NCBI RefSeq assembly: GCF_027887165.1
Contig: NC_077229.1
Location: 344,515,380-344,579,379, forward strand
Direction: 5' to 3'
Length of the DNA: 64,000 nt
Source: Monodelphis domestica
Taxonomy: Eukaryota; Chordata; Mammalia; Didelphimorphia; Didelphidae
Positions 56,700 through 64,000 of this stretch are shown here, one piece after another. The position numbers and the translations under genes are program-made. The stretch's first letter is position 1; every line of letters begins with the position of its first letter. The notes under the pieces were generated by a model. It saw only the letters and a list, made by a program, of their open reading frames with translations, did not search any database and was not told the origin of the DNA.

Positions 56700-56880
56700 C
56701 TTTAAACATTCCCATTTCAAAAAACTATAGAATATTAGAACTGAAGTGGACCTTAAAAATCATCTCAGTTTGCTTCTACATTTTTCAAGTTGGGAAGACA
56801 CTGAGACCCTGATAGGTTAAGTGACTTTCCAGGAGAAGGATTGTGAAACTTTCCCCCCATAATCCATTTCCAATGTTCAA
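56700..56880 (-). mobile_element. MIR SINE, antisense
   Basis: 'gaatattagaactgaagtgg', 'ggttaagtgactttccagga' in antisense MIR order. Confidence 0.6.
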
Positions 56881-57051
56881 TCCTTTAAAGACCCCTAAAT
56901 ACTTCCTTATGTAGTATTATTATAATTTTCTCATATTATTTCCTTTTGTTTTTTATAAACTTGAAAAATAATTGATCAACATCCTCTTTCTTTGTGATTA
57001 ACAAATAATTTGTGTTTAATAAATATAAATGCCCCATTTTAAAGAACTCTG

Positions 57052-57057
57052 TGTGCA

Positions 57058-57137
<80 letters not shown>

Positions 57138-57140
57138 ATG
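57052..57140. repeat. Compound (GT)n-(GA)n microsatellite
   Basis: About 10 GT units run straight into some 30 GA units with rare interruptions. It accounts for the Leu-Ser repeat of the minus frame 56936-57202. Confidence 0.97.
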
Positions 57141-57164
57141 AGGGAGTGTGTTCTGAAAGTATAA

Positions 57165-57640
57165 TCAATTAGCAATAAATCAACAAGGTATTGGAGATAC
57201 AAAGACGAAAATGAAATTGTTCTCAGGAAGCTCTCATTCTATTAGAGGGGGCAATATGAACATGAATGCGTATATTTTTAAAAAAACACATGAAGTAAAT
57301 TGGTGGGAGCAAGCTGGTGCTCAGAGCATAAGGGAAGGCTTCATTTAGAAGGTGGAGTCTTCTGATCAGAGTTCCAAAGCAAACAAGCATTTCTAAAAGA
57401 TAAACATGAAGTCAGGGTGCATCCAGGTATGAAGAATAGTCAGTCTACAGGTTCAGAGATGGGAAACGACATGTCATGTATGAGGGAAGCTATTTGGGCC
57501 AAATTGTACAGTACAAAAAGAGAAGTAATATATAATATCATTGAAAACATAGGTTGGGAAAAGGTTATGAAAGGCTTTTAAAAGCCAGAGGAACTTATAT
57601 TTTACGCTAAAGGCAATGAGAAATCAATGAAGTTTAGTCA
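57165..57640 (+). mobile_element. Ancient mammalian-wide repeat, longer copy
   Basis: 'gagatacaaagacgaaaatg', 'aggaagctctcattctatta', 'aagggaaggcttcatttaga' and 'atgaaaggcttttaaaagcc' form an ordered series resembling a known old mammalian repeat whose name I am not sure of. Confidence 0.45.
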
Positions 57641-58379
57641 ATCAATCAACAAGCATTCCTTGAGTATATTTAGTAAGTGAATTACATGACCCAGTTTGGC
57701 ACTTCAGGAAATATAAAGGACATTATCACCAAAATCAACAGTGTTGATTGATTAACAACAAATTATCTGAGTTTAGAAGGCTAGTGCTCTGGAAGATTGT
57801 GTGAAGCAGTCTCATTTAAAAATTGCATTGTTTCATGAGTCCTATCTTGTAGATGAAATGTTTGGTTTAGGCTCCTGACATTATTGCAGTGCTTAATCCT
57901 TTATAAAAAAAAACATTTAATTGCTTGGCAATTATAGTTTTTATTTTGTAACAACAATTACTTCCCAAAATGAGGGTTTTCCAATTTTTTATACATGTAT
58001 ATACACATGCAGCCTGAGTACATTTAGCAATTCAATGATGTTTCATAGTTCAACAATGCAATTTTATATACATTCTATAATGTCTGCATACCCACTATGT
58101 TTTCCTCCTCCCAGTTAACAATTTAGCATAATTCATTTCAAAGGTAAGCAGGAGCAAAAAGAGAAGAGGACCAAAATCACACACACAAAAAAACAACCTA
58201 GTGTTATTTTCTTTCTAAATAATTTAAATTCTATATAAGAGAAAACTAACCATGACTGCCAAATCCATTCATGAAACCACTGAACCATAGAATGTCAAAG
58301 CTGAGAAGAACTTTATGTGGCCCAATACTCTCATGTCCATTTCACCTAGATTGCTAAATTTATTGGCATATAATTGGGC
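57641..58379. other. Unassigned intergenic sequence
   Basis: AT-rich; nothing recognised with confidence. Confidence 0.35.
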
Positions 58380-59560
58380 AAAATAGATCCTAATGATTGC
58401 TTTAATTTCTTCTTCCTTGGTGGTAAGTTCAACCTTTTCATTTTTTATATTGATTTTCTTTCCTTTTTTAAATCAAATTAATCAAGTATATATTTTATCT
58501 GTGTGTGTTTTTCACAAAACCAATTCCTAGTCTTATTTGTTAGTTCAATGATTCTCTAACTTTCAATTTTATTAATTTCTCCCATTTTTTTTAGGATTTC
58601 CAATTTAGTCTTTCAATGAGGATTTTTAATTTGTTCTTTTTCTAGTTCTTTTTTTAGTTACATGCCAAATTCATAGATCTGCATTCTCTATTTTATCAAT
58701 GTAAGCATGTAAAGATATAAGTTTTCTCCTAAGTACTGCTTTGACTGTATCCCATGAATTTTGATATGTCATCTCCTTGTTGTCATTATCATTAATGAAA
58801 TTATTGATTGTTTCTAGAATTTGTTCTTTGACCCAGCCCTTTTTAGTACTTGATTATTTAGTTTCCAATTAATTTTATTTATATTTCCATAGAACCTTAT
58901 TAATTATGATTTTTATTGCTTTATGATCTGAAAAACATACATTTATTATTTCTGCCTTTCTGCATTTGGCTGTGAAATTTTTATGCCCTGATACATGGTC
59001 AGTTTTTGTGTAGGAATAATATACTGATGAAAAGAAGGTATATTCCTTTCTATTTCCAATCAATTCTCTCCAGAAATCTATTAGTTATAACTTTTCTAAA
59101 ATTTCATTCACTTCCTTTGTTTCTTCTTATTAATTTTTAAATTTCATTTATCTATATCTAAAAGGGGGAAGTTGAGGTTCCCCATTAGTATAGTTTTACT
59201 GTCTATTTCCTCTTGAAACATTTAATTTCTCCTTTAAAAAACTGGAAGCTATACCATTTGGTGCCTATATGTTTAGTATTGATATTACTTCATTTTTTAT
59301 AGTACCTTTTAGCAAGATTTCATTTCCTTCCTAATCTTTTTTAATCAGATCTATTTTTACTTTAGCTTTGTCTGAGATCATGATTTCTACTCCTGTGTTT
59401 TCTTATTTCAGATGAAGCACAATAAATTCTGCTCTAGCCCCTCCTTACCTTTGTTTTGTAATACTATCATGTTTTAAAAATAGCATTATGCATTATTTAG
59501 TTTTGTAGTTCACTCAGACTACTGTCTTTTTCTACCATACTCTGCCTCATTCATATTTTT
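58380..59560 (-). mobile_element. Old L1 LINE, ORF2 part, antisense
   Basis: T-rich plus strand carrying antisense L1 ORF2 words: 'agaatttgttctttgaccca', 'tgatacatggtcagtttttg', 'gttccccattagtatagttt', 'ttagctttgtctgagatcat'. These are in order for over 1 kb. No frame remains open. Confidence 0.75.
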
Positions 59561-59959
59561 CCACTGTTGACATCATACTTTGTCAGATAAAAAGAAAGAT
59601 TTGCTCCAGCATATTTATAATCAAACTAAGAGATGACAATTAGATGTGATTTCTTCAGACAAAAAAAAACAAGGAGGTTTTGAGGCATTTGTCTAGATAA
59701 TTTAGGTTTTAAAAACAAACTATATTTGGGAAAAGATGATTGTCACAAATGACTGACCTGTATTGTATGACTCAAAGTTTTTCTTTGCCTTTTGGGGAGT
59801 AAGCAGTCTATCTAAAAGAAAGAATCTATAACTAGTATCTCATTTGGAAGGAAGTATTTTTAAATGTCATAAGCAAACAAAACAACCAATTAAGAAATCA
59901 TAGAATTATATGCATTTTGAATTTAATCCTTACAACAGTCCTATGGGTAGGTGCTATTA

Positions 59960-60430
59960 TTATGCCATTTTATGGTTATATGATTCATGTTATCTCCCTC
60001 CTCTCTTACCCTCTCCTTCCCCCAGAGCTGACAAGCTATTTCACTTGGTTATACATATATTATTACTCAAATCTTATTTCTATATGATTCATTTTTGTAA
60101 TAGAGTAATCTTTAAAAACAAAACCCCAAATCCTATGCCCATATAAACAAGTGATAAATCATATTTTCTTCTGGATTTCTTCTCCTACAGTTATTTATCC
60201 AGATGCGGATATCATTATTTCTCATAAGTCCCTCAGAGTTGTCCTAGATAATTTTTTAATAGCAAAGTCAATTACATTTTATCGTCCCACAATTTTTTGG
60301 TACAATGTTCTCCTGGTTCTGCTTATTTCACTCTGCATCAGTTCATGTAAATCTTTCCAGTTCTTATAGAAATCAAGCAGTTCATCATTTCTCATAGCAC
60401 AATAATATTCCATCACCATCATATTTACAA
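59960..60430 (-). mobile_element. L1 LINE 3' end, antisense
   Basis: Same 3' UTR as at 206: 'tatatgattcatgttatctc', 'ctcataagtccctcagagtt', 'ttcactctgcatcagttcat', then the ORF2 end up to 'caataatattccatcaccat'. It meets an L1 piece in the opposite orientation at about 60430. Confidence 0.8.
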
Positions 60431-60545
60431 TTTATGTGGTATATGTTGGTGATGGAATACTATTGTGTTCAAAGGAATAATGAACTGTAGGAATTCTGTG
60501 CAAACTGGAATGACCTCCAGGAAGTGATGCAGACTGAAAGGAGAT
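60431..60545 (+). mobile_element. L1 ORF2-end piece, sense, at an inverted junction
   Basis: 'gtggtatatgttggtgatgg', 'aatactattgtgttcaaagg' and 'ccaggaagtgatgcagactg' are the same L1 stretch as just to the left but inverted, giving a short-spaced palindrome. Confidence 0.7.
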
Positions 60546-61312
60546 GAGAGATAAGGCAAAGAGGATGAAAGATGACCTTCAAAGAAAATCAGACCAGAAG
60601 GAAAAGGATGGCCAAAAATCCAGGGATGAAATCCAGTCTTTAAGAACCAGAATACAACTAGAATTAAGTGACCTCACAAGGCAGCAGGCCACTATAAAAC
60701 AAAATGAAAAGAATGAAAAAATTGAGGAAAATATGAAGCATCTTATTCACAAAACAGATGATTTAGAAAATCATTCGAGAAGAGACAATTTAAGAATAAT
60801 TGGTCTACCAGAAGACCATGACAAAAGAAAAAGCCTGGACATAATAGTACAGGAAATTATTCAAGAAAACTGTCCTGATATCCTAGAACAAGAGGGGAAA
60901 GTGTAGATTGAAAGAATCCACAGATCACTTCCTGTACTTAATCCCCAACTGACAACATGCAGGAATGTTATAGCCAAATTCAAAAACTATCAGACCAAAG
61001 AAAAGATATTACAAGCTGCCAAGAAGAAGCCATTCAGATACCATGGAACCACAGTGAGGATAACACAGATCTGGCTGCATCCACACTGAAGGACCAAAAG
61101 GCATGGAATATGATATTCCGGAAAGCAAGGGAACTAGGTCTACAACCAAGAATAAAATACCCATCAAAACTGACTATATTCTTACAGGAGAAAGTATGGT
61201 CATTCAACACAATAGAAGAATTCCAAGCATTCGTAAAGAAAAGACCAGACCTGAACAGAAACAGAACTCAAGAGAATTATCAAAAGGTAATTTAAAAATG
61301 AGTAGTTATTAG
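60546..61312 (+). mobile_element. L1 ORF1 remnant
   Basis: Two frames code L1 ORF1p. The first (to about 60906) has a charged coiled-coil stretch and then the RRM-like start LENHSRRDNLRIIGLPED. The second (60957-61295, plus an overlapping phase) has the C-terminal words ARELGLQPRIKYPSKLTIFL and FQAFVKKRPDLN. The stop after EQEGKV and a frame change between the pieces show it is dead. ORF2 does not follow. Confidence 0.88.
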
Positions 61313-61789
61313 AAAGGCAACTTTCCCAGCACGGTAAATTAAAATGAGGAGACATTATATCTTTCAATAGAGGTTGTATGTGACAATTGTTCCCTGGCCC
61401 TGAGGCTGGCAAGCTAAACTGCTAACAGGCATGGCTTCCATTTTTAATTGCTTGGGAAAGGTTAGGTCTTCAATCACAATTGGCTTTTTAATTAGAGTCT
61501 AAATCATGAATCATTTGTATAAAACAATTTACATTTAGAGCTTTTCTGGTTCAATTATAGTTGTAATTTTATCTTGCTTTAACTTTTTGTCCTTAGGAGC
61601 CAGTATTTCTTGTCTCTGTTAATGTGTTTGCATTTTCATTTAACATTTGATTTTCATATGTGAAGAACATTTATTCAGCACTATTTGGGAATGTCTGTAG
61701 AGATCAACTGGACCTTGAAGGAAGTGAAGAAATTTCATAGATTGAGATGTGGGCTAAACCAATGCTATAAAATTGAAATTGAAATAGAG
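61313..61789. other. Unassigned intergenic sequence
   Basis: Nothing recognised. Confidence 0.35.
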
Positions 61790-61985
61790 CCCACTAAACT
61801 CTACATAAAGATCTTCATGGGTCATATGTTGACTTAGAAAACCACATATTAATACCATCTGTGTTTTTTTTAACTTATTTTGTTAAATATTTCCCAATTA
61901 TATTTTAATCTGATTTGGGCCACCCTAGGGAGTGTTGGGGGTTGAATGGAGCCACATGATTTGATACCTTTGGGTTAGACCATCC
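61790..61985. mobile_element. hAT-like MITE, second copy
   Basis: Shares 'ttgacttagaaaaccaca' and 'atatttcccaattatatttt' with the element at 38473. Ends are less clear. Confidence 0.5.
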
Positions 61986-62034
61986 TCAGCACATGGGTCT
62001 CACTTCTAGACTTCATCTTTACTTAGAAGCATAA

Positions 62035-62185
62035 GATTTCCAAAGCTAGAAGGAAACAAAGAGATCATCTAATCCAGCTCCACCCCCTTCCCATTTTACA
62101 GATAAATAAGTCAAGGCACAGGAAGATTGTGATTTGTCCAAATCCACAAAGATAGTAACCATCAGAGGAGAGATTTGAATCCTTG
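62035..62185 (-). mobile_element. MIR SINE
   Basis: 'cattttacagataaataagt', 'gattgtgatttgtccaaatc' in antisense MIR order. Confidence 0.65.
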
Positions 62186-62334
62186 TTCATTCACTTTAGA
62201 ACCAGGACCTTGTACTTTGCATCATTGTTCACAGTGGTTCATGCTGGTTCACATCTCAGATGTGCCTCTGAGACCATAGATTTAAAACTAAATGTTATTA
62301 GAAAGAGGTCATCTAACCCTAATCAAAGGGAACT

Positions 62335-62550
62335 ATTTTTTCAGTTGTTTTCAGTCATTTCTGACTCTTTATTGACCCCATTCAGGGTTTTCTTAGCAAA
62401 AATACTGGAATGATTTGCCATTTCATTCTCCAGCTCATTTTACAGATGAGAAACCTGAGATAGGGTTTAGTGACTTGCTCCCCATGATCATGTAGTTAGT
62501 AAGTATCTGAGGCCAGATTTGAACTCAGGAAGATATCTTCCTGTATTTGT
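62335..62550 (-). mobile_element. MAR1-like SINE
   Basis: 'gatttgccatttcattctcc', 'agctcattttacagatgaga' and 'gccagatttgaactcaggaa' are the SINE read antisense. Confidence 0.8.
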
Positions 62551-63125
62551 ATTAATACCAGGCAATACCAACCAACTACCAACAGACTTCCAGAAATAGG
62601 ACAGACAAGCCAGCACCCTGAGGGAGAGACAAAAGGCTGTATGTGTGAGAGAAAAGTGAAAAGCCTGTTTCCACATCCAGAGACCCCAGTGGAAATAGCC
62701 CAAAACACTGAATCAAGAGCTCCAAGATTAGCACTACCTCCCTGATCACTAGGGTCACTTCTAGACTGGCCGCCACAGCTAAGAAGAGAGCAGCACCCAT
62801 GGAAAGATCATTCAGTAACTGCCTTCATAAGGGTTCCAGCCCCTAATTCCTTAGAAGTCACAACTACTCAAGACCCAGGAGAGAATGTTCTCATTCCAGA
62901 GCCCTTAGTGTTGTCAAATGACACCACATCAAGAACAAATGGGGTTTTTATCAATGGAATGGAAACTAAAGATGTCTTAACCATCAGATCTATTGATGCA
63001 ATTTGTCCTTTCCATTTGACTTGCATTTGAAATCTCTCATATGTTGTCTTTCCCAATTAGAACGTGAGCTCTTTGAGAGCATGAGCTATCCATGATATAG
63101 ATCCTACCATTTAGACATTTAAAGG
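62551..63125 (+). other. Unrecognised stretch with a long, once-interrupted frame
   Basis: One plus-strand frame from about 62565 to 63030 stays open for some 155 codons with a single stop, and has no Met start. It is Pro/Thr/Ser-rich early and contains FINGMETKDVLTIRSIDA later. I do not recognise a family. It may be chance or a decayed gene. Confidence 0.25.
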
Positions 63126-63129
63126 ACCA

Positions 63130-63240
63130 CAGGCACAATGTAGTCCAACCCTCTCCTTTTACAGTTGAAGAAGCTACAGCCCAAGGAGGATGCCCCAGAA
63201 GCAGAATGTGAACACCATTCCTCTGATTCCAGACTGTTTT
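63130..63240 (-). mobile_element. MIR SINE fragment
   Basis: 'cttttacagttgaagaagct' and 'gcccaaggaggatgcccca' suit an antisense MIR. Confidence 0.5.
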
Positions 63241-63424
63241 TACTTTGTTTAAAAAAAAAAAAGATATCCTTTGCTTGGGAAAGGAAAGCTGAGTCTGAGC
63301 TGCACAGAGTCAGTAATATTACCTTTCCTCGATGGTTTCCTCCCTGATATATGAGACTATAAAAGCCTCTTCTGGAATATAATTTTCCCACTAATTTTTG
63401 GTAGATGTTCACCTGTAAGTACTG

Positions 63425-63690
63425 GCAAATTGCTTTACCTCTCAGGACCCTACTTGTTATCTCTGTAAATGTAGAAACTGGGCTGGATGGCCTCTGAGGT
63501 ACCTTCTAACTCTAAATCTGTGCACCTCCTTTGAGCAGGCTGAGGCTTTGGCAATTTTTTTTTTAAGACATCATTCAACCCTTAGCTGTGTGGCAAGTCA
63601 TTTCACTTTTATGGACCTTGGTCTATTCTTGGGCAATATAGGAGGGATGAACTAAGTGATTTTTAAGATCTCTTCCAAGTCTACCATTCT
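63425..63690 (+). mobile_element. Two MIR SINE fragments
   Basis: 'ggcctctgaggtaccttcta' near 63490 and 'gtggcaagtcatttcacttt' to 'agatctcttccaagtctacc' near 63590-63685 are MIR 3' parts. Confidence 0.6.
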
Positions 63691-64000
63691 TTGCCTAATT
63701 AACTCTTATACTCTTTGGACCTTTCTTATCTGAGAAAATTGTCCCTCCAGGTCAGCACTGGGGCTTTTTCACAAATCTCCTACCCAACCTAACACAAAAC
63801 AATTCTTATTTCTCAATAGCAAAAGTGACAAGACAGCCCCCACCTCCCACTCCTTCCAGATGGCCTGTGCTAGATGGTATGCTTGCTGCACCAATTTAGA
63901 ATGCTGTACTGCAGTTTCCTTGACAGCAATCTGGGGACCAGAACACTGTTCTGTGGGCACCTGCACCCTTGCCAAGGTGGCAGAGTGATCTGAAAGCCAG
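63691..64000. other. Unassigned sequence at window edge
   Basis: The minus frame 63769-63975 is fairly coding-like (AVQHSKLVQQAYHLAQAIWK), but the product is not recognised and the stretch is cut by the window end. Confidence 0.3.

Noticed and set aside
56936-57202. Leu-Ser and Thr-His repeat protein
   Set aside because: Direct translation of the GT/GA microsatellite.
1-64000. CRISPR arrays, bacterial operons, integrated phage
   Set aside because: Nothing of the kind is present: the window has vertebrate introns, SINEs and LINEs throughout.

Overview
The window looks like nuclear DNA from a marsupial (metatherian) genome. It is AT-rich, has long introns, and is crowded with interspersed repeats typical of that group: L1 3' ends whose antisense frame reads GCPSIGEWLNKLWYM, tRNA-derived SINEs with the tail 'ctggagaaggaaatggcaaa', MIR/THER SINEs, L2, L3/CR1 and RTE-like LINE relics, and solo LTRs. 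I cannot name the species.

Layout. 0-27.6 kb holds no recognisable host gene: L1, L2, L3, SINE and LTR fossils, including a set of related solo LTRs, one of which (16792-17659) has long terminal inverted repeats. 27.66-30.29 kb holds an intronless, apparently intact SEPHS2 (selenophosphate synthetase 2) gene on the minus strand. It has an in-frame UGA for selenocysteine, a type-2-like SECIS element in the 3' UTR, a poly(A) signal, and a CpG-rich 5' end with a four-unit ~47-bp tandem repeat. It sits inside an L3/CR1 LINE relic whose two halves flank it in the same orientation. 30.3-35.6 kb is repeats again.

35.66-53.65 kb holds the ov-serpin SERPINB12 on the minus strand. Seven coding exons with good splice sites encode 426 residues, with an inhibitory-type hinge and a predicted Lys-Ser reactive bond. 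Introns carry L3, SINE, hAT-like and LTR insertions. 55.0-56.16 kb holds a decayed PEX12 retrocopy on the same strand; it appears spliced at intron 1 but ends inside intron 2. 56-64 kb is repeats, including an L1 antisense ORF2 stretch, an inverted L1 junction and an L1 ORF1 remnant.

The two live genes are functionally unrelated: one makes selenophosphate for selenoprotein synthesis, the other is a cytosolic trypsin-type protease inhibitor of epithelia. Their closeness is best explained by retroposition of SEPHS2 next to the serpin cluster. In human, SEPHS2 (16p) and SERPINB12 (18q) are unlinked, so the position of this SEPHS2 copy is the most notable point of the window. Repeat family names come from memory of consensus sequences, and most repeat boundaries are approximate.
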